This document shows, piece after piece, positions 1 through 8,320 of a stretch of 64,000 nt of DNA. Below the pieces are notes generated by a model. It made no database searches and was not told the DNA's origin. It saw only the letters and a program-made list of their open reading frames with translations. The stretch's first letter is position 1. Each line of letters opens with the position of its first letter. Source of the stretch: Segatella copri (GTDB lineage: Bacteria; Bacteroidota; Bacteroidia; Bacteroidales; Bacteroidaceae); contig NZ_NMPZ01000011.1 in NCBI RefSeq assembly GCF_002224675.1, positions 54,246 through 118,245 on the forward strand, in the 5' to 3' direction. The translations under genes were made by a program, and so were the position numbers.

Positions 1-445
1 TTGCATAGCTGTTAGCTGCTGTAGAAAGTTCATATTCACCAATAATCTTGCTATCATACAACTTCTTGTTGTTCTGGTAAGTCAACTTTGCTGTGTTAGC
101 CTGAGCCTTGGCAGTATTGACAGCGGCAGCAGCTGAACGGACTGCAGCCTGATAGGTCTCGCTATCGATAGAGAACAAAGCCTGACCTGCTGAAACAGTC
201 TGACCCTCATGTACAAAAACCTTTGTAATGAAGCCAGAAACCTTAGGACGAACCTCTACATCCTGAATACCCTTGATGGTAGCAGGATAGGTAGTCTGCA
301 ATGCGGCGCTAGAAGTACCGATGGTAGCCACGGCAAACTCATCATCGCCGAAGTCTGGTAAACCACCCTTCTTACTTCCACCACATGATGTCAAAGCAGC
401 AAGAACACAAACTGCTGCAACAAACAAAACGTTTTTAATTTTCAT
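1..445 (-). CDS. RND efflux periplasmic adaptor, HlyD/AcrA type (5' part only)
   Basis: This is the N-terminal 148 residues of a periplasmic adaptor (membrane fusion protein) that links an inner-membrane RND pump to an outer-membrane channel. The rest lies before base 1. The start gives MKIKNVLFVAAVCVLAALTS followed by Cys, a lipoprotein signal peptide with lipobox. After it come the biotinyl-lipoyl-like strands (VRPKVSGFITKVFVHEGQTV, then LFSIDSETYQ) and the start of the alpha-hairpin (VNTAKAQANTAKLTYQNNKK). A TAATTTTG box about 100 nt upstream suggests its own promoter. The pump and channel genes should follow off the left edge. The family is clear; the substrate is not. Confidence 0.9.
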   Translation of the reverse strand, partial: MKIKNVLFVAAVCVLAALTSCGGSKKGGLPDFGDDEFAVATIGTSSAALQTTYPATIKGIQDVEVRPKVSGFITKVFVHEGQTVSAGQALFSIDSETYQAAVRSAAAAVNTAKAQANTAKLTYQNNKKLYDSKIIGEYELSTAANSYA

Positions 446-545
446 ACCTACTTATATTATAATTTATTATTTTATGTCATACCTTATTATATATACCGCC
501 CTCTGACGGAAACTGAAACAATGCTTTTAGTTTTAAAAAGCGGTG

Positions 546-553
546 CAAAATTA
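546..553 (-). promoter_or_regulatory. -7 box for the RND adaptor gene
   Basis: On the minus strand this reads TAATTTTG, matching the Bacteroidota -7 consensus TAnnTTTG. No TTG is seen at the usual 19-20 nt spacing, so only half of the promoter is supported. It predicts a leader of about 95 nt. Confidence 0.45.
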
Positions 554-569
554 CGAATAATAAACGAAT

Positions 570-590
570 AACGGCTCGCAGGGAGCCGTT
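570..590 (-). terminator. hairpin downstream of cca
   Basis: AACGGCTC and GAGCCGTT pair across a 5-nt loop just past the cca stop codon. The following minus-strand sequence is T/A-rich but has no long T run, so termination strength is uncertain. Confidence 0.5.
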
Positions 591-602
591 ATTTAACAAA
601 AA

Positions 603-2057
603 TTATTCTCTGTTTAAGTTTTCTGCCATATTCAGCCCCATATCCTGGGCTTTCTTCATCAGGAGTTCCATCAGCGGCTCGCGCTCGTTAGCCACCTTGT
701 TGTCCAACACGGCATCCTTGAGATACTGCTTCAGTACGCCTACTTCGCGGCATGGCTTGAGCTGGAACATCTCCATGATTTCATTGCCGTCGATACATGG
801 CTGGAGCAGTCGCTTGTAGTCACGTTCCTGAAGATCAACCAGTTTTTCGCGCACCATCTTGAAGTTATCCAGGAATCGCTGCTTGCGCACCTGATTCTTG
901 CTGGTGATATCAGCTTCGCAAAGCGTCATCAGGTCGTTGATGTCATCACCCGCATCATTCAGCAGTCGGCGCACGGCACTGTCAGTCACCTCTTCATCCG
1001 CTATCACAATCGGACGCATGTGGAGCTCCACCAGCTTCTGCACATACTTCATCTTGGCATCCATCGGCAGTTTCATACGGCGGAAGATGTTAGGAATCAT
1101 CTTGGCACCGATAATGTTATGGCTGTAGAAAGTCCATCCGATGTTGTTGTCCCATCGCTTGCTCCTCGGCTTTCCTATATCATGGAAAAGGGCAGCCCAG
1201 CGGAGCCAGAGGTTATCAGAATGCTTGCACACATTCTCCAAAACCTCCATCGTATGGTCGTAATTGTTCTTGTGGGCTTTTCCGTTGCGGGTCTCCACCT
1301 TATCCATCGCCACCAGTTCCGGCAGGATGAGATCGAGCAGTCCGGTATCCTTCAGATAATAGAAGCCGCTGCTGGGATGCTTGGAGAGCATGATCTTGTT
1401 CATCTCGTCGCAGATACGCTCGCCACTGATAATCTTCAGTCGTTCGGCATTGCGCGAGAGAGCGGCATAAGTCTCATCTTCTATCTGGAAATTGAGCTGG
1501 GTAGCAAAACGTACACATCTCATCATACGGAGCGGGTCATCAGAAAAGGTGATATCCGGATCGAGCGGAGTGGCGATGATGCCATCTTCCAGGTCATAGA
1601 CACCGTCGAAAGGATCAACGAGTTCACCAAAACGGTCCTTGTTCAGGCAGACCGCCATAGCATTGATGGTGAAGTCTCGGCGGTTCTGGTCATCCTCCAG
1701 GGTTCCATCCTCTACAATCGGCTTGCGCGAATCACGGTTGTAACTTTCCTTTCGTGCACCCACGAACTCTACTTCAGTATCCTTATACTTAACCTGTGCG
1801 GTTCCGAAATTTCGGAACACCGAGAGATGTGCCTTCTTGCCCAGCTTCTTCTTGAGGGCAGAAGCCACCTCAATTCCGCTACCCACCACCACGACATCGA
1901 TGTCATTGGAAGGGCGCTCCAGGAAGAGGTCGCGCACATATCCACCTACTACATAGCATTCCACAGACAGCGCATCCGCCGCCTCTGAAATCTCGTGAAA
2001 AATATCCTTATCTAGTATTTGCGCCAGTTCGGCATTGGTCAAATTTCTCATACTCAT
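603..2057 (-). CDS. cca: CCA tRNA nucleotidyltransferase / HD-domain polynucleotide adenylyltransferase
   Basis: It adds or repairs the 3' CCA end of tRNAs in the cytoplasm. The 484-residue protein has the nucleotidyltransferase fold at the N-terminus: a GG motif at about residues 38-39, then NDIDVVVVG with the two metal-binding aspartates at about 52 and 54, then RRDFTINAMA. A central tRNA-binding helical region follows, and an HD domain (LFHDIGKP, about residue 292). An ATG at 2051 is also possible; an upstream in-frame extension to 2183 is excluded because the promoter (2072-2101) lies inside it. The family is clear; CCA-adding versus A-adding specificity cannot be settled from sequence alone. 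Confidence 0.93.
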   Translation of the reverse strand: MSMRNLTNAELAQILDKDIFHEISEAADALSVECYVVGGYVRDLFLERPSNDIDVVVVGSGIEVASALKKKLGKKAHLSVFRNFGTAQVKYKDTEVEFVGARKESYNRDSRKPIVEDGTLEDDQNRRDFTINAMAVCLNKDRFGELVDPFDGVYDLEDGIIATPLDPDITFSDDPLRMMRCVRFATQLNFQIEDETYAALSRNAERLKIISGERICDEMNKIMLSKHPSSGFYYLKDTGLLDLILPELVAMDKVETRNGKAHKNNYDHTMEVLENVCKHSDNLWLRWAALFHDIGKPRSKRWDNNIGWTFYSHNIIGAKMIPNIFRRMKLPMDAKMKYVQKLVELHMRPIVIADEEVTDSAVRRLLNDAGDDINDLMTLCEADITSKNQVRKQRFLDNFKMVREKLVDLQERDYKRLLQPCIDGNEIMEMFQLKPCREVGVLKQYLKDAVLDNKVANEREPLMELLMKKAQDMGLNMAENLNRE

Positions 2058-2071
2058 TTTATTTCGGGGTG

Positions 2072-2101
2072 CAAAGTTACTGCAAATCGAAGACAATACA
2101 A
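2072..2101 (-). promoter_or_regulatory. promoter of cca
   Basis: TTG, 19 nt, TAACTTTG on the minus strand, a full match to the Bacteroidota vegetative promoter. The inferred transcript start lies only about 8-14 nt before the cca start codon. Confidence 0.8.
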
Positions 2102-2192
2102 AATAAAAAAGCACTTTTTTTATTTTTATTGTTGAGATGCAGCGTAACTTGTCTAAAGTTACTGCAAATAATGTAAAATACAAAATAAATAT

Positions 2193-2223
2193 TTGGCTAT
2201 TTCACAATAAATGCGTAAATTTG
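2193..2223 (+). promoter_or_regulatory. promoter of the Nmad1 gene
   Basis: TTG, 20 nt, TAAATTTG. The box overlaps an upstream ATG at 2211, which makes the next in-frame ATG (2244) the likely start. Confidence 0.75.
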
Positions 2224-2243
2224 CACCGAATTTCGAAATTATT

Positions 2244-2792
2244 ATGGCAGATTTATTGAAAACAGAACAGCAGTTTAAAGTTGTTATGGGAGAATGTAGA
2301 ACGTTATTTGAGAAGAAGCTTCACGATTATGGAGCCTCTTGGAGAATTCTGCGTCCATCTTCCTTAACCGACCAACTCTATATCAAGGCGAAGCGCATCC
2401 GCTCGCTTGAAATCAAGAAAGAATCACTCGTAGGCGAAGGCATCCGTCCGGAGTTTATCGCGCTTATTAATTATGGTATCGTAGGACTCATCCAGCTGGA
2501 AAAACCATTCGTAGATGAAGTAGATATGACACCGGAAGAGGCGATGAAGCTCTACGACAAGCACGCCCAGGAAGCCCTGCAACTGATGCTCAAGAAGAAT
2601 CACGACTACGACGAGGCCTGGCGATCGATGCGAGTGAGCAGCTATACCGACTTTATTCTCACCAAGATACAGCGAGTAAAGGAAATCGAGGATATCGCAG
2701 GAGCCACACTCGTATCAGAAGGCATTGATGCCAACTATATGGACATCATCAACTACGCAGTTTTCGGTGCCATCAAAATGGGAGAAAAGTAA
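2244..2792 (+). CDS. Nmad1-family (former DUF1599) protein with two repeats
   Basis: A 182-residue cytoplasmic protein made of two similar halves. Each half carries an HDY-x3-W signature (HDYGASW at residues 27-33, HDYDEAW at 120-126), followed by a conserved S-x-TD motif and a basic helix (KAKRIRSLE, KIQRVKEIE). This is the DUF1599 layout of Bacteroidota, now called nucleotide modification associated domain 1. A role in nucleotide metabolism is suggested only by the family name. It lies directly upstream of the DoxX-like/tpiA gene, as I recall for Bacteroides. The start at 2244 is set by the promoter position. Confidence 0.75.
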   Translation: MADLLKTEQQFKVVMGECRTLFEKKLHDYGASWRILRPSSLTDQLYIKAKRIRSLEIKKESLVGEGIRPEFIALINYGIVGLIQLEKPFVDEVDMTPEEAMKLYDKHAQEALQLMLKKNHDYDEAWRSMRVSSYTDFILTKIQRVKEIEDIAGATLVSEGIDANYMDIINYAVFGAIKMGEK

Positions 2793-2849
2793 GAAGGCTC
2801 ATCCTATAAAAAAGAAGGTTCATTCTATCAGGTAAAAGAGGAAAATGAT

Positions 2850-4934
2850 ATGACAGCAAAGCAGATTATAACAAAAACAGCGGTGAATATCGGGCGACTG
2901 CTCGTGGCTGTAACCTTCATCTTCTCAGGATTCGTGAAGGGAATGGATCCACTGGGCACGCAATACAAGATAACCGACTATCTGGAAGCGCTGCATATCG
3001 ACTGGATGTTTCCCGACTGGAGCACCCTGGTGATGTCGGTACTGCTTGCCACTGCCGAGTTTGCCATCGGTATCTTCCTTCTCTTCGCCATCCGGCGGAG
3101 ACTGACGAGCAAGATTACCCTTGCCGTGATGATCGTGATGACGCTGATTACACTCTGGATCGTCATCGCAGACCCAGTAAAGGATTGCGGATGCTTCGGT
3201 GATGCCGTAGTGCTCACCAATATGGAGACATTCATCAAGAACATCATCCTCCTGATATTCGCCATCCTGCTCTGGAGAAAGCCGCTGGAGATGCCGAGAC
3301 TCATTTCGAGACAGACACAGTGGGTGGTGATCAACTACACCTTCCTCTTCTCCATCGTGATGAGCACCTGGAGCCTATGGTATCTGCCGCAGTTCGACTT
3401 CCGCCCTTATCACATCGGTGCCAACATAGCCAAGGGTATGGAGATTCCGAAGGGAGCCAAGCAGCCGAAGTTTGACACCACCTTCATCCTGGAGAAGAAC
3501 GGCGAACGGAAGGAGTTTACGATAGACAACTATCCCGACTCTACCTGGACCTTCATCGACAGCAAGACGGTGCAGACCGAAGAAGGCTACGTGCCTCCTA
3601 TCCACGACTTCAGCATAGAAGATATGAAGACGGGCGAAGACATCACCCAGGAAGTGATTCACCGCAAGGGCTACACCTTCCTGCTCATCTCGCCACATCT
3701 CGACTTTGCCGATGACAGCAACTTCGGAAGCATCGACGAGATATACGAATATGCCACCGACCATGGATATCCATTCCTCTGCCTCACGGCAAGTACGGAG
3801 AAAGCCATCAGGCACTGGCAAGACATCACGGGAGCGGAATACCCGTTCTACATCACAGACGAGACGACGCTGAAGACCGTGATACGCAGCAACCCGGGAC
3901 TGCTGCTGCTGAAAGACGGAACCATCATCCGGAAATGGAGCCACAACGACCTGCCTAAGATGGCAGACCTGGCAGGCAAGCCGCTGGAGAAGACCGAAAT
4001 CGGCAAGATGCCGGAAGTAAGTGCCGCCAAGAAGATAGCCGGCATCATCTCCTGGTTTGTCATCCCGCTGGTACTCCTTACCATCGCCGACCGGCTTTGG
4101 GCATGGGGCGCCTGGATCAGAAAGAAAGAGAATTCAAACAGAATATTATCAACTTTTAAAAAGAAAAGAAAAATGAGAAAGAAAATTGTAGCAGGTAACT
4201 GGAAAATGAACATGAACCTGCAGGACGGTGTTGCTCTCGCTAAGGAGATCAACGAGGCATTGGTAGCTGACAAGCCAAACTGTGACGTAGTAATCTGTAC
4301 TCCATTCATCCACTTGGCTTCTGTAGCTCAGGTTTTGGATTCAGAGATTGTAGGTCTCGGTGCTGAGAACTGCGCTGACAAGGCTAAGGGTGCTTTCACA
4401 GGTGAGGTTTCAGCTGAGATGGTAAAGAGCACAGGTGCTCAGTACGTTATTCTCGGTCACTCAGAGCGTCGTCAGTACTATGGCGAGACTGCAGAGATCC
4501 TGAAGGAGAAGGTAGAGTTGGCTTTGGCTAACGGTTTGAAGGTTATCTTCTGCTGCGGTGAGACTCTCGAGGAGCGTGAGGCTGAGAAGCAGAACGAGGT
4601 TGTTAAGGCTGAGTTGGAGGGTTCAGTATTCCACTTGAGCGCTGACGCTTGGAAGAACATCATCCTCGCTTACGAGCCAATCTGGGCTATCGGTACAGGT
4701 AAGACTGCTACTTCTGACCAGGCTGAGGAGATGTTGGCATACATCCGCTCAATCGTAGCAGAGAAGTATGGCAACGAGGCTGCTGAGGAGACATCTATCC
4801 TCTACGGTGGTAGCTGCAAGGCTAGCAACGCTCCTGAGCTCTTCGCTAAGCCAAACATCGACGGTGGTTTGATCGGTGGTGCTTCTTTGAAGGCTGCTGA
4901 TTTCAAGGGTATCATCGACGCTTGGAAGAAGTAA
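2850..4934 (+). CDS. DoxX-like membrane protein read in frame into triosephosphate isomerase (694 aa)
   Basis: Residues 1 to about 430 form a membrane protein. Four hydrophobic helices lie in the first 150 residues with a DCGCFGD motif between helices 3 and 4, typical of DoxX/MauE-type redox-associated proteins. A fifth helix follows, then a soluble thioredoxin-like region (about 185-390), then a last helix at about 395-415. In related Bacteroidota this protein is a separate gene directly before tpiA. Here no stop codon intervenes: after a basic linker the frame continues straight into TpiA at residue 442. Base composition and codon use change abruptly at the junction, from CTG/GCC-rich to GCT/GGT/GAG-rich. 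Whether the fusion is made as one polypeptide is not shown by sequence. Confidence 0.8.
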   Translation: MTAKQIITKTAVNIGRLLVAVTFIFSGFVKGMDPLGTQYKITDYLEALHIDWMFPDWSTLVMSVLLATAEFAIGIFLLFAIRRRLTSKITLAVMIVMTLITLWIVIADPVKDCGCFGDAVVLTNMETFIKNIILLIFAILLWRKPLEMPRLISRQTQWVVINYTFLFSIVMSTWSLWYLPQFDFRPYHIGANIAKGMEIPKGAKQPKFDTTFILEKNGERKEFTIDNYPDSTWTFIDSKTVQTEEGYVPPIHDFSIEDMKTGEDITQEVIHRKGYTFLLISPHLDFADDSNFGSIDEIYEYATDHGYPFLCLTASTEKAIRHWQDITGAEYPFYITDETTLKTVIRSNPGLLLLKDGTIIRKWSHNDLPKMADLAGKPLEKTEIGKMPEVSAAKKIAGIISWFVIPLVLLTIADRLWAWGAWIRKKENSNRILSTFKKKRKMRKKIVAGNWKMNMNLQDGVALAKEINEALVADKPNCDVVICTPFIHLASVAQVLDSEIVGLGAENCADKAKGAFTGEVSAEMVKSTGAQYVILGHSERRQYYGETAEILKEKVELALANGLKVIFCCGETLEEREAEKQNEVVKAELEGSVFHLSADAWKNIILAYEPIWAIGTGKTATSDQAEEMLAYIRSIVAEKYGNEAAEETSILYGGSCKASNAPELFAKPNIDGGLIGGASLKAADFKGIIDAWKK
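4173..4934 (+). CDS. tpiA: triosephosphate isomerase (probable internal start)
   Basis: It interconverts dihydroxyacetone phosphate and glyceraldehyde 3-phosphate in glycolysis. From the ATG at 4173 the protein has 253 residues, the normal family length. It contains NWKMN (catalytic Lys 11), ILGHSERR (catalytic His 96), [14 protein letters not shown] (catalytic Glu 168), and the phosphate-binding YGGSCKASN and GGLIGGASL loops. The leader before 4173 is A-rich, like a Bacteroidota translation start. Codon use is that of a highly expressed gene. I see no consensus promoter just upstream, so it probably depends on the transcript of the DoxX-like gene. It lies in frame with that gene without a stop. 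Confidence 0.93.
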   Translation: MRKKIVAGNWKMNMNLQDGVALAKEINEALVADKPNCDVVICTPFIHLASVAQVLDSEIVGLGAENCADKAKGAFTGEVSAEMVKSTGAQYVILGHSERRQYYGETAEILKEKVELALANGLKVIFCCGETLEEREAEKQNEVVKAELEGSVFHLSADAWKNIILAYEPIWAIGTGKTATSDQAEEMLAYIRSIVAEKYGNEAAEETSILYGGSCKASNAPELFAKPNIDGGLIGGASLKAADFKGIIDAWKK

Positions 4935-4953
4935 TCTCACAAGGATATTTACC

Positions 4954-4990
4954 AAAGGGGATGCCTTCTTTCCTGGGGGCATCCCTTTCC
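4954..4990 (+). terminator. hairpin after tpiA
   Basis: AAAGGGGATGCC pairs with GGCATCCCTTT across a 12-nt loop, 20 nt after the tpiA stop. The following tract is C/T-rich rather than pure T. Confidence 0.6.
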
Positions 4991-5079
4991 CTATCTTTAT
5001 AGGATGACAGAAGCAGATTGCTGACACATTATATATTAATAAAAGGTATATATATATATATATTAAATAAGGTATAGTC

Positions 5080-5793
5080 ATGAAACAATTCGTCACATTA
5101 TTGATTTTCATCCTCTGCTCATCTATCCAGATGAATGCGCAGACTTACTTGGATCATCTCAAGCAGAAGAATCCAGGACAGGGTGTCGTGACCGTACACC
5201 AAAGCAAGGCTATCGACGAATTGGTGAACGGAAAACAGGTTCCAACCCATACGAATCAGGTGAATCCACAGGACGATAAGACTAAGACTACCCCACAACC
5301 ACAGAAGAAACCAACAGATACTCAGCATAAAGAAGTAACTCCAGCTGCCCAGCACAAGCAGACTCCGGACTCTCACAAGCAGACTCCAGACTCGCTCAAG
5401 AAGGCCGAGCCACAGCACGAAACTGCCAAGGAGAAACAGCATGGAAACAATGCACAGAAGGCTGAGACACATCAGGAAGAAACCGAGATGCCTGTAGTGG
5501 ACATGCGCAAGAAGATAATGCGCAGAAGCTATAAGGTTACAGGATATAGAGTACAGATCTTTGCCGGAGGAAACTCACGCAACGACCGACTGAAGGCTGA
5601 ACAGACGGGCAACAACATCAAGATGAAGTTCCCAGACCAGCCTGTATATGTACACTTCTACTCGCCAAGATGGATTTGCCGCATGGGCAACTTCCGCGAA
5701 CTGGGCGAGGCTAAGAAGGTGCTTGCCAAGGTGAGAGCCCTGGGATACAGACAGGCATGCCTGGTAAAGGGACAGATTACAGTACAGTATTAA
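5080..5793 (+). CDS. secreted SPOR-domain protein
   Basis: A 237-residue exported protein with an N-terminal signal peptide cleaved near residue 21 (SIQMNAQ). Residues about 60-135 are a low-complexity linker rich in Lys, Gln, Pro, Thr and His with short repeats (HKQTPDS twice). The C-terminal 80 residues form a SPOR domain starting at YRVQIFAGGNSRNDRLKAEQ. SPOR domains bind denuded glycan strands of septal peptidoglycan, which suggests a periplasmic role at the division site. It sits between tpiA and folE. A TA dinucleotide tract lies in its leader and I see no consensus promoter. Confidence 0.85.
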   Translation: MKQFVTLLIFILCSSIQMNAQTYLDHLKQKNPGQGVVTVHQSKAIDELVNGKQVPTHTNQVNPQDDKTKTTPQPQKKPTDTQHKEVTPAAQHKQTPDSHKQTPDSLKKAEPQHETAKEKQHGNNAQKAETHQEETEMPVVDMRKKIMRRSYKVTGYRVQIFAGGNSRNDRLKAEQTGNNIKMKFPDQPVYVHFYSPRWICRMGNFRELGEAKKVLAKVRALGYRQACLVKGQITVQY

Positions 5794-5858
5794 AGTGAAG
5801 AGTGAAGAATTCAACAGCCTTACTATTCATAAAGTTCAAAATTCAAAGTAAATAAGAT

Positions 5859-6452
5859 ATGAATCCAGAAACAGAATTTCGCGAGGGATTGGATGAACTC
5901 GCAGGACACTATAAGGAAGTATTGAAGCTCCTGGGTGAAGACACAGAGCGCGAAGGACTTGTCAAGACTCCTATGCGCGTAGCCAAGGCGATGCAGGTAT
6001 TGACCCGCGGCTACTATCAGGATGCCCACAAGGTGTTGACCGATGCCCTCTTTGAGGAGAAATACGACCAGATGGTCATTGTGAAGGACATTGATTTCTT
6101 CTCTCTCTGCGAGCATCACATGCTGCCTTTCTATGGCAAGGTACACGTGGCTTACATCCCTAACGGCAAGATTACCGGACTGAGCAAGATTGCCCGTGTG
6201 GTAGATATCTTCAGCCACCGTCTTCAGGTGCAGGAGCGCCTTACCCAGCAGATCAAGGACTGCATCCAGGAGACCTTGAATCCTCAGGGAGTGATGGTGG
6301 TGATAGAAGCTAAGCACATGTGCATGCAGATGCGTGGCGTGGAGAAGCAGAACTCCATCACTACTACCAGCGATTACAGCGGCGTATTCAATTCGCTGAA
6401 CACCCGTCAGGAGTTCATGAGCCTGCTCAGAGGTGAGAGCAAGAGAATCTAA
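5859..6452 (+). CDS. folE: GTP cyclohydrolase I
   Basis: It converts GTP to 7,8-dihydroneopterin triphosphate, the first step of folate (and queuosine precursor) synthesis. The 197-residue protein carries the zinc ligands Cys84 and His87 in [18 protein letters not shown] and Cys155 in [10 protein letters not shown], and the GTP-binding stretch [20 protein letters not shown]. Length and motifs are normal. A TTCAAAATTCAAAG motif lies just before the start, as at other gene junctions here. xth starts 16 nt after its stop, so the two are probably co-transcribed. Confidence 0.96.
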   Translation: MNPETEFREGLDELAGHYKEVLKLLGEDTEREGLVKTPMRVAKAMQVLTRGYYQDAHKVLTDALFEEKYDQMVIVKDIDFFSLCEHHMLPFYGKVHVAYIPNGKITGLSKIARVVDIFSHRLQVQERLTQQIKDCIQETLNPQGVMVVIEAKHMCMQMRGVEKQNSITTTSDYSGVFNSLNTRQEFMSLLRGESKRI

Positions 6453-6468
6453 ATTAGTTCAAAGTAAT

Positions 6469-7221
6469 ATGAAGTTTATATCCTGGAACGTGAATGGCCT
6501 GCGTGCTTGCGTGGGCAAGGACTTCGAGAGCCAGTTCAAGGCGCTCGATGCCGACTTCTTCTGCCTGCAGGAGACCAAGATGCAGGAAGGTCAGCTCGAC
6601 CTGAAATTCGAGGGCTACGAAAGCTACTGGAACTATGCCGAGAAGAAGGGATATTCGGGCACAGCCATCTATACCCGCCACCAGCCACTGAGCGTGAGCT
6701 ACGGTATGGGCGTGGAGGAGCACGACCACGAAGGAAGAGTCATCACCTTGGAGTATGACAACTTCTATCTCGTAACCTGCTATACCCCGAACTCCCAGAC
6801 CGAGTTGAAGCGACTGGATTACCGCATGACCTGGGAAGATGATTTCCGCAAGTTCCTGAAGGCTCTGGATGCCAAGAAGGCTGTGGTGGTCTGCGGCGAT
6901 CTGAACGTGGCACATCAGGAGATAGATATCAAGAATCCGAAGACCAACCGTCGCAATGCCGGTTTTACCGACGAGGAGCGCGAGAAGATGACCGAGCTTC
7001 TGAACGATGGTTTTACGGATACCTTCCGCTATCTGCATCCCGAAGAGGTTACCTATTCGTGGTGGTCATACCGGTTCAAGGCACGCGAGAAGAATGCCGG
7101 CTGGCGCATCGACTACTTCCTGGTATCCGACCGCTTGAGAGAACAGATTACAGAAGCCAAGATTCATACCGACATCATGGGCAGCGACCACTGCCCGGTA
7201 GAGGTTGACCTGGCACTCTAA
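6469..7221 (+). CDS. xth: exodeoxyribonuclease III / AP endonuclease
   Basis: A 250-residue enzyme that cleaves at abasic sites and degrades the 3' end of duplex DNA in base excision repair. Endonuclease/exonuclease/phosphatase-fold motifs are all present: MKFISWNVNGLRA at the N-terminus, LQETKMQ with the metal-binding Glu, GDLNVAHQEIDI in the centre, and IDYFLVSD and GSDHCPVEVDL with the catalytic Asp/His at the C-terminus. The start at 6469 is preferred because MKFISWN is the family N-terminus; the open frame extends upstream into folE. A strong terminator follows. Confidence 0.95.
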   Translation: MKFISWNVNGLRACVGKDFESQFKALDADFFCLQETKMQEGQLDLKFEGYESYWNYAEKKGYSGTAIYTRHQPLSVSYGMGVEEHDHEGRVITLEYDNFYLVTCYTPNSQTELKRLDYRMTWEDDFRKFLKALDAKKAVVVCGDLNVAHQEIDIKNPKTNRRNAGFTDEEREKMTELLNDGFTDTFRYLHPEEVTYSWWSYRFKAREKNAGWRIDYFLVSDRLREQITEAKIHTDIMGSDHCPVEVDLAL

Positions 7222-7228
7222 ATATTGT

Positions 7229-7265
7229 AAAAAGGTCTGGCGAAATTCATCGCCAGACCTTTTTT
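7229..7265 (+). terminator. terminator after xth
   Basis: A 14-15 bp stem (AAGGTCTGGCGA with TCGCCAGACCTT, 6-nt loop) ends in a T run. It closes the folE-xth unit. Confidence 0.9.
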
Positions 7266-7429
7266 CAGTTATGCATATATCAGAGAAAAATAAAGGGGAT
7301 GTACCTTCCTCCCGGAAGCCATCCCCATATTGGTCATATCAACATAAAATTTTAATTTATATAAGAGAGATTTTTCTATTAATTTAAGAGAGATTTTCTA
7401 TTCTAGTGATCTTCTATTCTAGAGATCTT

Positions 7430-7936
7430 CTACATCAAAGACTGAATCTCAGAGAGATTTCTCTTCTCAGTGGTACCATCCTTGTATGTTATCATGAAGT
7501 AATTGTGGATAGACTTGCCATTCTTGAACTGAACAACAGCCACGCCACCTTCACGGAGCTGGAGAGTGAAGTATCCCTCACGCTTGCCGTTAACATACTT
7601 TCCGTGCCACTTCTCCTTACCATTCTTGTAGTAAGTGGTAACCTCACCATTGAAGATCGTATTGCGGTCGTTACCGAGATCGATGAAGCTGTATCCACCC
7701 TCGGCACGAAGATTACCATTCATATAGAAGTCCTGGAACACATCCTTCTTATTGATGCCAGCGCCGGTAGTCATCAGCAATCTGTAATAACTAGCCTGAT
7801 CTGCACTAGCCACATTACTCATATTTTCTGCATAGAAAATAGTGTCTGCTACTACTGTTGCATTCTCTACGCGCTTGCGACCGAAAGTAGCTACGGTCAT
7901 GAGAGCCATCAATGAGAATAATATAATTCGTTTCAT
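7430..7936 (-). CDS. secreted MORN-repeat-like protein
   Basis: A 168-residue exported protein: residues 1-19 (MKRIILFSLMALMTVATFG) are a signal peptide. The body contains MORN/YwqK-type repeats of the form xxYYxNGxxxxxGxYxxGxxxG, for example DFYMNGNLRAEGGY, TTYYKNGKEKWHGKYVNGKR and QFKNGKSIHNYFMITYKDGT. Such proteins lie in the periplasm or on the surface of Bacteroidota and have no established activity. It is transcribed alone, converging on the xth terminator. Product identity beyond the repeat class is unknown. Confidence 0.75.
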   Translation of the reverse strand: MKRIILFSLMALMTVATFGRKRVENATVVADTIFYAENMSNVASADQASYYRLLMTTGAGINKKDVFQDFYMNGNLRAEGGYSFIDLGNDRNTIFNGEVTTYYKNGKEKWHGKYVNGKREGYFTLQLREGGVAVVQFKNGKSIHNYFMITYKDGTTEKRNLSEIQSLM

Positions 7937-7988
7937 ATTCTTTATTTTTAGATTGTTACTTATTGCTTGTTGTTTCTTTTTTCTGATG

Positions 7989-7996
7989 CAAAGATA
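7989..7996 (-). promoter_or_regulatory. -7 box of the MORN-like gene
   Basis: TATCTTTG on the minus strand, about 53 nt upstream of the start. No well-spaced TTG was found. Confidence 0.45.
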
Positions 7997-8281
7997 CTAC
8001 AAATTCCGGTAAGTTGTATCATTCCTTAACGCTATTTTATCTTATTTTTGGGGTCGGTTTTACTTTTTGAAAGAAAACGCACACAAAATTACAATTTGAC
8101 ATTTTAGGGGGTCGTTTTTTACACTTTGAAATAGGTATATCTCAATATACCCCCATAATACCCCTATCTCGTTTACATATTGATAGCAAGAGACAGAAAC
8201 AGAGCACGGTTGCCCAAGCTTTTTTTTGAGATATTTCGAAAAGTTTTCGCCAGAAAACTAGCGTATATACTTTTTATTTTG

Positions 8282-8289
8282 TACTTTTG
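8282..8289 (+). promoter_or_regulatory. -7 box of aroA
   Basis: TACTTTTG, about 30 nt before the aroA start codon. The -33 TTG is not evident. Confidence 0.5.
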
Positions 8290-8320
8290 CACTAAAATAT
8301 ATATAATATAAGGTACGCGT

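Larger units (their letters stand above)
7937..8320. other. divergent intergenic region with two imperfect direct repeats
   Basis: This 384-bp region separates the MORN-like gene (minus) from aroA (plus). It holds -7 boxes for both (7989-7996, 8282-8289). It also has two imperfect copies of a GGGGTCG-T-rich-CTTTGAAA sequence at about 8049-8072 and 8106-8132. No open frame of coding character was found. Confidence 0.5.

Noticed and set aside
1020..1988. 322-codon plus-strand frame
   Set aside because: Shadow of cca on the opposite strand.
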